DNA of 64,000 nt from Lysobacter sp. GX 14042 (GTDB lineage Bacteria > Pseudomonadota > Gammaproteobacteria > Xanthomonadales > Xanthomonadaceae): positions 62,001 through 126,000 of the forward strand of contig NZ_JAJUWY010000006.1 in NCBI RefSeq assembly GCF_021390425.1, read 5' to 3'. Under the pieces are notes generated by a model. The model was not told the origin of the DNA, ran no database searches, and worked only from the letters and a program-made list of their open reading frames with translations. Positions 9,349 to 17,953 of this stretch are shown piece after piece. The translations under genes were made by a program, and so were the position numbers. Every line of letters starts with the position of its first letter. The first letter of the stretch is position 1.

Positions 9349-9373
9349 ACGACGGGGCACTGGGCCCCGTCGT
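9349..9373 (-). terminator. Intrinsic terminator after leucine dehydrogenase
   Basis: Bases 9349-9358 (acgacggggc) pair with 9364-9373 (gccccgtcgt). On the minus strand the stem is followed by tgttttaag, so it ends the leucine dehydrogenase transcript. Confidence 0.75.
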
Positions 9374-9392
9374 CGGTCTACCGCGGTACGGC

Positions 9393-10496
9393 TCAGGCGC
9401 CGCCGCGGATGCGGCCTTCGAAGCGCGGGGCGCTGCGGCCCAGGGGCAGCTTCAGCTTGCCCATCACCTCGATGCGCTCCTCGGCCATGCGGTCGGCGGC
9501 CTTGTAGGTCGGGATGCCGTCGCGCTCGGCGATCTCGAAGATGCGCGCCACGTTGTGGTAGATCGTGCGCATCTGGCGCATGGCGCGCTCGCGGTTGTAG
9601 CCGGTCATCTCCAGCGCCACGTTCATCACGCCGCCGGCGTTGACCGCGTAGTCGGGGGCGTAGAGGATGCCGCGCTTCTCGAGCTCGTCGCCGATGGCGT
9701 TGGTGGCCAGCTGGTTGTTGGCCGAGCCGCAGATGACCTTGGCCTTCAGGCGGGGCAGGGTCTCCTCGTTGACGGTCCCACCCAGCGCGCACGGGGAGTA
9801 CACGTCGGCGTCGACGTCGTAGATCTCGTCCAGGCCCACGGCCTCGGCGCCGTACTCGTTGACCGCCTTGTCGACCAGCGCCTGGTTGATGTCGGTCACG
9901 AAGATCTTCGCGCCGCGCTCCTTGAGCAGCTTCACGTACTCCATGCCGACGTGGCCCAGGCCCTGCACGGCGTGGGTGTACTTGCCGACTTCCTCGTTGC
10001 CGAACTTGGCGTTCAGCGCCGCCATCAGCCCCTGCAGGGTGCCGTAGGCGGTGAACGGCGACGGATCGCCCGAACCGCCGTGGACCTGGTGCACGCCGGT
10101 GACGAACTCGGTCTCCTTGTAGACGTGCTCCATGTCGTTGACGTCGATGCCGACGTCCTCGGCGGTGATGTAGCGGCCGCCCAGCGACTGCACGGCCTTG
10201 CCGAACGCGCGGAACAGCGCCTCGGACTTGTCGGTGGCCGGGTTGCCGATGATCACCGCCTTGCCGCCGCCGATGTCCAGGCCGGCGACCGCGTTCTTGT
10301 AGGTCATGCCGCGCGACAGGCGCAGCACGTCGTTCAGTGCTTCCTGCTCGCTCTTGTACGGCCACATGCGGGTACCGCCCAGCGCCGGGCCCAGCACGGT
10401 GTTGTGGATCGCGATGATGGCCTTCAGGCCCGCGTCCTTGTTGTGGCAGAACACGACCTGCTCGTGGCCGAAGGTATCCAGGGTTTCGAAGATCAT
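9393..10496 (-). CDS. ldh: Leucine dehydrogenase (Glu/Leu/Phe/Val dehydrogenase family)
   Basis: This 367-residue protein is a branched-chain amino acid dehydrogenase. Lys67 in MTYKNAV and Lys79 in the glycine-rich GLDIGGGKAVI correspond to the substrate-binding and catalytic lysines of leucine dehydrogenases. The Rossmann motif GLGHVG marks the NAD-binding domain. The length matches leucine dehydrogenases rather than the longer glutamate enzymes. It converts leucine, valine or isoleucine to the 2-oxoacid with release of ammonia, the first step ahead of the acyl-CoA genes nearby. It is a single gene with its own terminator. Valine or phenylalanine preference cannot be excluded from sequence. 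Confidence 0.9.
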   Translation of the reverse strand: MIFETLDTFGHEQVVFCHNKDAGLKAIIAIHNTVLGPALGGTRMWPYKSEQEALNDVLRLSRGMTYKNAVAGLDIGGGKAVIIGNPATDKSEALFRAFGKAVQSLGGRYITAEDVGIDVNDMEHVYKETEFVTGVHQVHGGSGDPSPFTAYGTLQGLMAALNAKFGNEEVGKYTHAVQGLGHVGMEYVKLLKERGAKIFVTDINQALVDKAVNEYGAEAVGLDEIYDVDADVYSPCALGGTVNEETLPRLKAKVICGSANNQLATNAIGDELEKRGILYAPDYAVNAGGVMNVALEMTGYNRERAMRQMRTIYHNVARIFEIAERDGIPTYKAADRMAEERIEVMGKLKLPLGRSAPRFEGRIRGGA

Positions 10497-10582
10497 CAGT
10501 TGCTCCGCGGCGGCCGGGGCGCGGGGCGCCCGTCCGGCTGGTTGGGGGGTAACGAACCGCGCATTCTACCCCCATCGGCCGG

Positions 10583-10600
10583 GGCGCAATAGGCGGCCTA
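10583..10600. repeat. Half copy of the tattgcgcc palindrome family
   Basis: The sequence ggcgcaataggcggcc matches one arm of the palindromes at 4994 and 7923 but the other arm is missing. It lies in the divergent gap between leucine dehydrogenase and the heme oxygenase gene. Confidence 0.5.
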
Positions 10601-10676
10601 ACCGGTTCGCGCGTGGCTGCCGGACATGCTTCAATGAGGCCTCGCATGAACGGGGAACCATGCGGTCACGTGGGGA

Positions 10677-11306
10677 ATGAGCATGCGAATCGCAGCAGAA
10701 ACCGCCCGCCCGGCGACGGGGCCACTGGCACCGCCGGCGGCCACGCAGCAGTGGCGAGGCGTACTGGCGCAGGTGCGCGCCTCCACCCGGGCCACCCACG
10801 AGGCGCTGGACGGGCTCCTGCCCCGCGGCCTGCGCAACCTGCACGACTACCGGCGCTATCTTGCCGCCATGTTGCCGCTCGCCGACTGGGTCGCCCGGGG
10901 CTGGCAGCCACGGTGGTCCGCGCACCTGGCCTGCTGGGGCGATCCCGCGCGCCTGGAGGCGCTGCGCCACGATGCCGCGCGCCTGGGCGTCGCGGCGGAA
11001 CCGGCCGACGGCCCGATGCCGGCCACCCCCGCCGCCTGGCTGGGCGGCTGCTACGTCGTCGAGGGGTCCGCGTTGGGGGCGCGTTTGCTGGCGCGTGACG
11101 TCGAAGGGCTGGCAGGACGGGAGCCCGCCGTCGCGGACGCATGTCGATTCCTGGCCCACGTGACCGCGGATCCGGCCCGCTGGCGCGGTTTTGCCCGATT
11201 GCTGGACGGGCTGCCAGCGGAGCAGGGCGGTGACGCCACCGCCGGGGCCATCACCGGTTTCGCGATCGTCCACGCGCGGCTTTCCGCCACCGGGGCCCCG
11301 ACATGA
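10677..11306 (+). CDS. bphO: Biliverdin-producing heme oxygenase (BphO type)
   Basis: This 209-residue protein matches bacterial heme oxygenases of the BphO/HemO group. His41 in ASTRATHEALD is at the position of the proximal heme ligand, and the C-terminal half has the WLGGCYVVEGSALGARLL segment typical of the distal helix. It opens heme to biliverdin, releasing iron and CO. Biliverdin is the chromophore of the bacteriophytochrome encoded next, and the two genes overlap by four bases (ATGA at 11303-11306), which points to translational coupling. The start could be 10677 or 10683; a tgggga purine stretch precedes both. The role is firmly supported by context. Confidence 0.88.
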   Translation: MSMRIAAETARPATGPLAPPAATQQWRGVLAQVRASTRATHEALDGLLPRGLRNLHDYRRYLAAMLPLADWVARGWQPRWSAHLACWGDPARLEALRHDAARLGVAAEPADGPMPATPAAWLGGCYVVEGSALGARLLARDVEGLAGREPAVADACRFLAHVTADPARWRGFARLLDGLPAEQGGDATAGAITGFAIVHARLSATGAPT

Positions 11307-12985
11307 ATCCCGACCCGGCCCTGGAGCGCGCGCTCGCCGAGTGCGCCCGCGAGCCCATCCACGTCATTGGCGCCGTGCAGCCGCCCGGCGTGCTGCTGGT
11401 CGCCCGGCACCGCGACCTGCGCGTGCTCGCCGCCTCGGCCAATGCGGTGGACCTGTTCGACGCCGGTGACATGCAGGCGCTGCTGCACCAGCCGCTGGAC
11501 GCGTTGCTCGACCGGAGCGCCATCGAGGCGGTCAGGGCCGTGCTTGCGCGCGGCGATGCCGGCCTGTCGCAGTTCGCCTGCACCACCAACGCAGGCCCGC
11601 TCGGAGCACTGCACGACGTCTCCGCCCACCTCTCGGGCGAGCTCCTGCACCTGGAACTCGAGCCCAGCGGCCGCGGAGCCTCCCTGCAGGGAGGGCACGC
11701 CCTGGTGGCGGGGCTGGATGCCGCCGCAGGCGTCGATTTCCTGGGCAGCGTCGCGCGCCAGGTGCAACTGATCTCCGGCTACGACCGGGTGATGGTGTAC
11801 CGCTTCCTGCCGGACTGCAGCGGCGAGGTGGTGGCCGAGTCCCTGTCTGGCGACCTCGGGTCCTACGACGGGTTGCGTTATCCCGCCTCCGACATACCGC
11901 CGCAGGCGCGTGCGCTGTACCTGCGCAACCGCGTGCGCGTGATTGCCGACGTGGATGCCGAGCCGCAGCCGCTGCTGCAGTCGCCCGAGCTCGACGACCC
12001 GGTGGACATGAGCTTCGACGTGTTGCGCGCGGCCTCGCCGGTGCACCTGCAGTACCTGCGCAACATGGGCGTGCGCGCCTCGATGTCGATCTCGCTGGTG
12101 GTCGATGGCCGGCTCTGGGGCCTGGTGGCGTGCCACCACGCGGTACCGCGCCCGGTGGCCGCCCGCCAGCGGGTCGCGCTGGAGATGGTCGGCCGCCATG
12201 CATCGATGATCCTCGACGCCCAGGAGCTGCGCAGCCGCGCCCGCGCCGACGCGGCCTGCCGCAGCCAGCGCGATGAGCTGGAGCGGAAGTTGCACCGGGC
12301 ACGTGATGCCGCCGCGCTCCTCCCGGACCTGCTGGAACTGGTCCTTGGCGCAGTGGAGGCCGACGGCGTGGCCATCAGCCTGGACGGCACCTGGCACACC
12401 CACGGCCAGGTACCGGGCGACGAGGGCCTGGCATACGCCCTGGCCTGGGCCGGGTCGCAGGGGCATGCCGGCATCGCCGCCACGTCACAGGGCAGTGCCT
12501 GGCATCCCGATCCGCCACGCGCCGCTTGCGGGCTGTTCGCCACACCGGTGGGGCAGGGCCGCGGTGACTGGCTGCTGCTGTTCCGCCGCGAGCAGGTGCA
12601 GAACCTGCGCTGGGCCGGCCGTCCCGACCAGCCCTTCCAGATCGACGACAACGGCCTGCGGATCGGACCGCGCGTCAGCTTCGAGGCCTGGAAGGAGGAG
12701 GTGCACGGTACTTCCACGCCCTGGAACGAGCGTGATTTCGAATCCACCCAGCGCCTGTGCATGGTGCTCGAGCGTTACGTTTCCGGGCGGCGGCCACGCA
12801 TCGCAGGCGTGGATCCGGATGCCCCCATGCGCCGTTGGGACGCCCGCGAACAGGCGACCCGCCTGCGGCGCCTGGCGGAACTGCTCGACGGCGCCTCGCC
12901 GGACCGCAAACGCCTCCAGCGCATGCAAGCGTTGCTGGCGCACATGGAGGATGAACTGGGGGCGCTGGCCGACACCCCGGGCTAG
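11303..12985 (+). CDS. bphP: Bacteriophytochrome photosensory core (PAS-GAF-PHY) without output domain
   Basis: This 560-residue protein has a complete photosensory module. Cys14 in AECAREPIH is the biliverdin-binding cysteine of bacteriophytochromes. The PAS domain covers about residues 15-120 and the GAF domain about 140-310, with [11 protein letters not shown] and [18 protein letters not shown]. The PHY domain covers about 325-510, with the tongue motif PRVSF followed by W. After PHY only some 60 residues remain, an Arg/Leu-rich helix ending near [11 protein letters not shown]. No histidine kinase, GGDEF/EAL or PAS9-like output is visible, and no response regulator lies nearby. It may signal through protein contacts or the C-terminal coiled coil. 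It is cotranslated with heme oxygenase. Confidence 0.9.
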   Translation: MNPDPALERALAECAREPIHVIGAVQPPGVLLVARHRDLRVLAASANAVDLFDAGDMQALLHQPLDALLDRSAIEAVRAVLARGDAGLSQFACTTNAGPLGALHDVSAHLSGELLHLELEPSGRGASLQGGHALVAGLDAAAGVDFLGSVARQVQLISGYDRVMVYRFLPDCSGEVVAESLSGDLGSYDGLRYPASDIPPQARALYLRNRVRVIADVDAEPQPLLQSPELDDPVDMSFDVLRAASPVHLQYLRNMGVRASMSISLVVDGRLWGLVACHHAVPRPVAARQRVALEMVGRHASMILDAQELRSRARADAACRSQRDELERKLHRARDAAALLPDLLELVLGAVEADGVAISLDGTWHTHGQVPGDEGLAYALAWAGSQGHAGIAATSQGSAWHPDPPRAACGLFATPVGQGRGDWLLLFRREQVQNLRWAGRPDQPFQIDDNGLRIGPRVSFEAWKEEVHGTSTPWNERDFESTQRLCMVLERYVSGRRPRIAGVDPDAPMRRWDAREQATRLRRLAELLDGASPDRKRLQRMQALLAHMEDELGALADTPG

Positions 12986-13031
12986 GCCCGGTCTACACCG
13001 GTGTTCCGGCATCACCGGATGCCGCCGGTTC

Positions 13032-13064
13032 GGCGCGATACGCCGCCGTGGCGGCTATTGCGCC
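13032..13064. repeat. Intergenic palindrome, copy 3
   Basis: Arms ggcgcgatacgccgcc and ggcggctattgcgcc pair around gt with one mismatch. The element lies between the phytochrome stop and the icmF start and is the same family as copies 1 and 2. Confidence 0.8.
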
Positions 13065-13101
13065 CTACAATCGGGGTCCGGTTTTTGTTGTGAGCGCACC
13101 A

Positions 13102-16100
13102 ATGAGCACCCCCGCGACCCAGATTCCCCAGCCGCAGGCCGACGCCGTCCGCACCCCGCTGCGCTTCGTCACCGCCGCCAGCCTGTTCGACGGCCACGAC
13201 GCGGCCATCAACATCATGCGCCGGCTGATCCAGTCCCAGGGCGCGGAGGTGATCCACCTGGGCCACAACCGCTCGGTGGAGGACGTGGTCCGCGCCGCGC
13301 TGCAGGAGGACGCGGACGCCATCGCGCTGTCGTCCTACCAGGGCGGGCACGTGGAATACATGAAGTACATGGTCGACATGCTCGCCGAGCACGACGCCAG
13401 CCACATCCGCATCTTCGCCGGCGGCGGCGGGACCATCACCCCGGAGGAGATCGCCGAGCTGCAGGAGTACGGCGTCGAGCGCATCTACCACCCCAACGAC
13501 GGGATGAAGATGGGGCTGGTGGAGATGATCGAGGACGTGGTCGCACGCGCCGGGCGCGCCCGTGACGAGCGCGAGGCCCGCGACATCCCGGTGCAGCGCC
13601 CCGCGATCGAGGACGAGATCGGCATCGGCCGCGTGCTCAGCGCGCTGGAGGACGGCGAATTCGACGAGGCGAAGCTGGAGGAGCTGCGCCGCAAATGGGC
13701 CGCCGTGCCCGAGCAGGAGCGCTTCGGCAAGGCCCGCTCCACCCCCGTGGTCGGCATCACCGGCACCGGCGGCGCCGGCAAGTCCTCGGTGACCGACGAG
13801 CTGCTCAACCGCTTCCTGGCCAGCTTCCCGGAGATGCGGATCGCCGTCATCTCGGTCGACCCGACCCGCCGCCGCACCGGCGGCGCGCTGCTGGGCGACC
13901 GCATCCGCATGAACTCGCTGCGCAGCCACCGCGTGTACATGCGCTCGATGGCCACCCGCCGCCAGCACTCGGCCACCAACGTGGTGCTGCAGGACTCCAT
14001 CGCCTTCCTGAAGGGCCTGGGCTTCGACCTGGTGATCGTGGAGACCGCCGGCATCGGCCAGTCCGACTCGGAGATCGTCGACCTGGTCGACTTCCCGATG
14101 TACGTGATGACCAGCGACTTCGGCGCCCCCAGCCAGCTGGAAAAGATCGACATGCTCGACTTCGCCGAGCTCGTCGTGCTGAACAAGTACGACAAGCGCG
14201 GCGCCGAGGACGCCCTGCGCGACATCCGCAAGCAGTGGAAGCGCAACCGGGTGGCGTTCCAGCTCAAGGACGAGGAGATTCCGGTCTATCCGACGATTGC
14301 CAGCCAGTTCAACGACCCGGGCATCAGCTGGATGTTCGCCAACCTGTGCCGCCTGGTGCGCGAGAAGCTGGAACTGCCGGGCGAGACCTGGACCCCGGAG
14401 ATCGACACCAGCCTGAGGGAACCGCGCGCCACCGTGCTGATCCCGGGCAGCCGCGTGCGCTACCTGGCGGAGATCGCCGAGCAGGGCAGGGGGATCAATC
14501 GCCGGATCGAGAGTGAGGCCGAGGTGGCCGACCGGGCGCAGAGCTACTGGCAGAGCCTGCGGGATCTGGAAGACCCTGCGTTGCCGGAGCAGCTTGGGTT
14601 GTATGCCCCCCAGAACGTCGTTCCCGCGAACGCGGGAACCCATGGACGTTCAGAGGGTGACGCGGGAGCGACGTCCATGGATTCCCGCGTACGCGGGAAT
14701 GACGGTGGGGAGGTACGCGGAAATGACGGTGGGGAGGTACGCGGGAATGACGACGTTACAGACCGCACCCTGCTGACCCTCCGCCAGCGCTACAACGACG
14801 CCATCCAGTCTCTCTCCTCCGACGCCCTGCGCCTTCTGCGCGAGTGGCCGGACCGCCTCAAGTCCATCACCGACGAGGTCAACGAGTACCAGGTGCGCGG
14901 CAGGACCATCCGGGTCGAGAACTACCGCGAGTCGCTGAGCCACCTGCAGATCCCCAAGATCGCCGCGCCGACTTACCGGTCCTGGGGCGAGCTGCTGGTG
15001 TTCCTGCAGAAGGAGAACCTGCCGGGGCATTACCCCTACACCGGCGGGGTGTACCCGTACCGCCGCACCGGCGAGGACCCGATCCGGATGTTCGCCGGCG
15101 AGGGCACGCCCGAGCGCACCAACCGGCGCTTCCACTACCTCAGCCTGGGCCAGCCGGCCGCGCGCCTGTCGACCGCGTTCGACAGCGTGACCCTGTACGG
15201 CGAGGACCCGGCCGAGCGCCCGGACATCTACGGCAAGATCGGCAACTCCGGGGTCAACATCGCGACCCTGGACGACATGAAGAAGCTGTACTCCGGCTTC
15301 GACCTGTGCGCGCCGACCACGTCCGTGTCGATGACCATCAACGGCCCGGCGCCGATGATCCTGGCGATGTTCATGAACACCGCCATCGACCAGCAGGTGG
15401 AGAAATACCTGCGCGAGGACGAGTCCCGCTGGACCGCGGCGCAGGCGAAGATCGACAAGCTGTTCGAAGGCAAGAAGCGCCCCGAGTACGGCGGCGGCCT
15501 GCCCGAGGGCAACGACGGTCTGGGCCTGGCCCTGCTTGGCGTCACCGGCGACCAGCTGGTGGACGCGGAGACCTACGCCCGCATCAAGGCCGAGACCCTC
15601 AAGACCGTCCGCGGTACCGTGCAGGCCGACATCCTCAAGGAGGACCAGGCCCAGAACACCTGCATCTTCAGCACCGAGTTCGCGCTGCGGATGATGGGCG
15701 ACATCCAGCAGTACTTCGTCGACAACGGGGTGCGCAACTTCTACTCGGTGTCGATCTCCGGCTACCACATCGCCGAGGCCGGGGCGAACCCGATCAGCCA
15801 GCTCGCCTTCACCCTGAGCAACGGCTTCACCATCGTCGAGTACTACCTGGCGCGCGGCATGAAGATCGACGACTTCGCGCCCAACCTGTCGTTCTTCTTC
15901 AGCAACGGCATGGATCCGGAGTACACCGTCATCGGCCGCGTCGCCCGTCGCATCTGGGCCCGCGCCATGCGCGAGCGCTACGGCGCCAGCGCCCGCAGCC
16001 AGATGATGAAGTACCACATCCAGACCAGCGGCCGGTCCCTGCACGCGCAGGAAATCCAGTTCAACGACATCCGCACCACGCTGCAGGCCCTGTACGCCCT

Positions 16101-16707
16101 GTTCGACAACTGCAACAGCCTGCACACCAACGCCTACGACGAGGCCATCACCACCCCCACCGAGGAAAGCGTGCGCCGCGCGGTGGCGATCCAGATGATC
16201 ATCACCAAGGAGCTGGGGCTGAACTACAACGAGAACCCCTGGCAGGGCAGCTTCATCGTCGACAAGCTGACCGACATGGTGGAAGAGGCCGTGTACCAGG
16301 AGTTCGAGGCGATCAGCGAGCGCGGCGGCGTGCTCGGCGCCATGGACACCATGTACCAGCGTGGCAAGATCCAGGAGGAATCGCTCTACTACGAACACCG
16401 CAAGCACGACGGCAGCCTGCCGCTGGTGGGCGTGAACACCTTCAAGGGCAAGGACAGCGAAGTGGCCACCGAGATCGAGCTGATACGCTCGACCCCGGAG
16501 GAGAAGGGCCAGCAGATCGAGAACGTGCGCGGGTTCCAGGGGAACCGGAACGCGATCGGGGACGAGGCGCTACGGGAGCTGCAGGCGACGGCGCGGGAGC
16601 GGCGGAATGTGTTCGAGAGCCTGGTGGAGGCGGTGAAGACGCATAGCCTGGGGCAGATCAGCCATGCGTTGTATGAGGTGGGTGGGGAGTATCGGAGGAA
16701 TATGTAG
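13102..16707 (+). CDS. icmF: Fused isobutyryl-CoA mutase (IcmF) with an in-frame repeat insertion
   Basis: This 1201-residue protein carries all parts of IcmF in one chain. The N-terminal B12 domain has DGHD at 30-33, where His32 would coordinate cobalt. A MeaB-like GTPase chaperone domain has the P-loop GTGGAGKSS beginning near residue 221. The large mutase domain runs from about residue 560 to the end. The enzyme interconverts isobutyryl-CoA and n-butyryl-CoA by an adenosylcobalamin radical mechanism; some homologues act on pivalyl/isovaleryl-CoA. I chose the start at 13102 (MSTPATQ). Residues about 504-552, between GTPase and mutase, are translated REP-like repeats ([17 protein letters not shown] and two GEVRGND copies). 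The protein is about 100 residues longer than usual, and the frame stays open. Confidence 0.92.
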   Translation: MSTPATQIPQPQADAVRTPLRFVTAASLFDGHDAAINIMRRLIQSQGAEVIHLGHNRSVEDVVRAALQEDADAIALSSYQGGHVEYMKYMVDMLAEHDASHIRIFAGGGGTITPEEIAELQEYGVERIYHPNDGMKMGLVEMIEDVVARAGRARDEREARDIPVQRPAIEDEIGIGRVLSALEDGEFDEAKLEELRRKWAAVPEQERFGKARSTPVVGITGTGGAGKSSVTDELLNRFLASFPEMRIAVISVDPTRRRTGGALLGDRIRMNSLRSHRVYMRSMATRRQHSATNVVLQDSIAFLKGLGFDLVIVETAGIGQSDSEIVDLVDFPMYVMTSDFGAPSQLEKIDMLDFAELVVLNKYDKRGAEDALRDIRKQWKRNRVAFQLKDEEIPVYPTIASQFNDPGISWMFANLCRLVREKLELPGETWTPEIDTSLREPRATVLIPGSRVRYLAEIAEQGRGINRRIESEAEVADRAQSYWQSLRDLEDPALPEQLGLYAPQNVVPANAGTHGRSEGDAGATSMDSRVRGNDGGEVRGNDGGEVRGNDDVTDRTLLTLRQRYNDAIQSLSSDALRLLREWPDRLKSITDEVNEYQVRGRTIRVENYRESLSHLQIPKIAAPTYRSWGELLVFLQKENLPGHYPYTGGVYPYRRTGEDPIRMFAGEGTPERTNRRFHYLSLGQPAARLSTAFDSVTLYGEDPAERPDIYGKIGNSGVNIATLDDMKKLYSGFDLCAPTTSVSMTINGPAPMILAMFMNTAIDQQVEKYLREDESRWTAAQAKIDKLFEGKKRPEYGGGLPEGNDGLGLALLGVTGDQLVDAETYARIKAETLKTVRGTVQADILKEDQAQNTCIFSTEFALRMMGDIQQYFVDNGVRNFYSVSISGYHIAEAGANPISQLAFTLSNGFTIVEYYLARGMKIDDFAPNLSFFFSNGMDPEYTVIGRVARRIWARAMRERYGASARSQMMKYHIQTSGRSLHAQEIQFNDIRTTLQALYALFDNCNSLHTNAYDEAITTPTEESVRRAVAIQMIITKELGLNYNENPWQGSFIVDKLTDMVEEAVYQEFEAISERGGVLGAMDTMYQRGKIQEESLYYEHRKHDGSLPLVGVNTFKGKDSEVATEIELIRSTPEEKGQQIENVRGFQGNRNAIGDEALRELQATARERRNVFESLVEAVKTHSLGQISHALYEVGGEYRRNM
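14611..14757. repeat. REP-like palindromes inserted in frame within icmF
   Basis: Two inverted units (gttcccgcgaacgcgggaac at about 14620-14639 and attcccgcgtacgcgggaat at 14681-14700) are followed by two tandem partial copies of ggtggggaggtacgcggraatgac. These are the same type as the intergenic elements at 651-902 and 9155-9321. The insertion keeps the reading frame of the mutase gene. Confidence 0.88.
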
Positions 16708-16738
16708 CCGTGCAAACCGCTTCGCGGGGCCATGCATC

Positions 16739-17953
16739 ATGCCGCCCAACTCAGTAAACAGAACCCGGGTGCGCAATATCTCGCTCGGGCAGTTCTTCTC
16801 GAAAGTGGAGGTGGGCACGGCCCTCGCCAGTTTCATTGATGGCGGGGATAATATCTCAATGGTTGATCTAGGTGCGGGAGATGGGAGCCTTAGTAGGTCT
16901 GTCTCATCAGCTTGGCCTTTGTCGAAGATGGTTACCATTGATGTTGACGAGAGGCTTGTGCCGGAGCAATTCGCACCTCTGCATTTTCACATTGCGGGGG
17001 ACGCGCTCAACGTCCACCTGCCGCAACAGCTTGAGCAAAAATACGGTACGTTCGATCTCGCAATTTGTAACCCTCCTTATGTGAAACGCGCATGGCGCTC
17101 CGAGTTTGCGCATATCCTTGCGGAGGCTGGCTTGGCGGAGGTGTGTCCGGTCTTCCCCGAGGCGCGGTTAGAGATCGTCTTCCTTGCGCAGCTGCTGAGA
17201 ATTGTGAGGACAGGAGGGCAGCTTGCGCTCATTATTCCAGATGGGCCGATCTCGGGTGAGCGGCATCGGCAGCTGCGTCAACATCTCCTGCTCAACCACA
17301 AAGTGGAGCGAGTAATTAGTCTGCCGTCAGGGATGTTTGTCGGAACAGAGGCTCGCGCGCATATCTTGATTCTGCGCAAGGGCCGGGGGCCGAGTGAGAT
17401 GGTGTCGATCGCGGAGCTTCGTAGCGGCGAAGGGCTTTCATCACCCATAGCGGTCGACCTAGAGGCTGCTACCGATAGGCTCGACTACGCCTTTCACGCC
17501 ACCAAGGCCAACGTCGTAGGCGCCGGATCCATGATGCTCCGTGAGCTGGGCGGAACGCTGGTTCGCGGCGCTATTAGGTCAAGTAGTCTTCGCTCTCATG
17601 CAGCCACGTTTCACACCTCGGACTTTCCTAGGTCGATGGGCGTGGCGAAAGTAAGGTTGCCAAGCTGTACGGCTTTGGAGGGGGTTTATCCTGTGGCAGC
17701 GCCGAAAGACATTCTTGTTGCCCGCGTAGGTAGGTGCCTAGAAGATAAAGTATGCGTGGTATCGGCAGGATACGCATACTTGTCCGACTGCGTGTTTAGG
17801 TTGCGCGTGCCCGATGAGCTTGCAGCACGAGTACTGGAGAACCTGACTTCAAGCAGGGGGCGCGCATACTTACGAGCGGTGTCGCGCGGGGTTGGGGCGC
17901 GATACTTAACTGCTGACGCGCTTTTAGATTTCAGGGTTGAGGGGGCGGGGTGA
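16739..17953 (+). CDS. N6-adenine DNA methyltransferase with own target-recognition domain (defence operon gene 1)
   Basis: This 404-residue protein has the AdoMet-binding motif VDLGAGDG near residues 41-50 and the catalytic NPPY at 111-114, as in gamma-class N6-adenine methyltransferases such as M.TaqI. The C-terminal third (APKDILVARVGRC, YAYLSDCVFRLRVP, SRGVGARYLTADAL) resembles the target-recognition domains of type I specificity subunits, so modification and recognition are in one chain. No nuclease motif is visible. The frame is open back to 16664 inside icmF; I chose ATG 16739 as the first start outside that gene, and it may start a little later. GC and codon use are lower than in icmF, a sign of transfer. 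It overlaps the next gene by four bases. Confidence 0.85.
   Translation: MPPNSVNRTRVRNISLGQFFSKVEVGTALASFIDGGDNISMVDLGAGDGSLSRSVSSAWPLSKMVTIDVDERLVPEQFAPLHFHIAGDALNVHLPQQLEQKYGTFDLAICNPPYVKRAWRSEFAHILAEAGLAEVCPVFPEARLEIVFLAQLLRIVRTGGQLALIIPDGPISGERHRQLRQHLLLNHKVERVISLPSGMFVGTEARAHILILRKGRGPSEMVSIAELRSGEGLSSPIAVDLEAATDRLDYAFHATKANVVGAGSMMLRELGGTLVRGAIRSSSLRSHAATFHTSDFPRSMGVAKVRLPSCTALEGVYPVAAPKDILVARVGRCLEDKVCVVSAGYAYLSDCVFRLRVPDELAARVLENLTSSRGRAYLRAVSRGVGARYLTADALLDFRVEGAG

Noticed and set aside
14650..16407. A 585-codon minus-strand frame opposite icmF
   Set aside because: Antisense to the conserved mutase domain with no family features.
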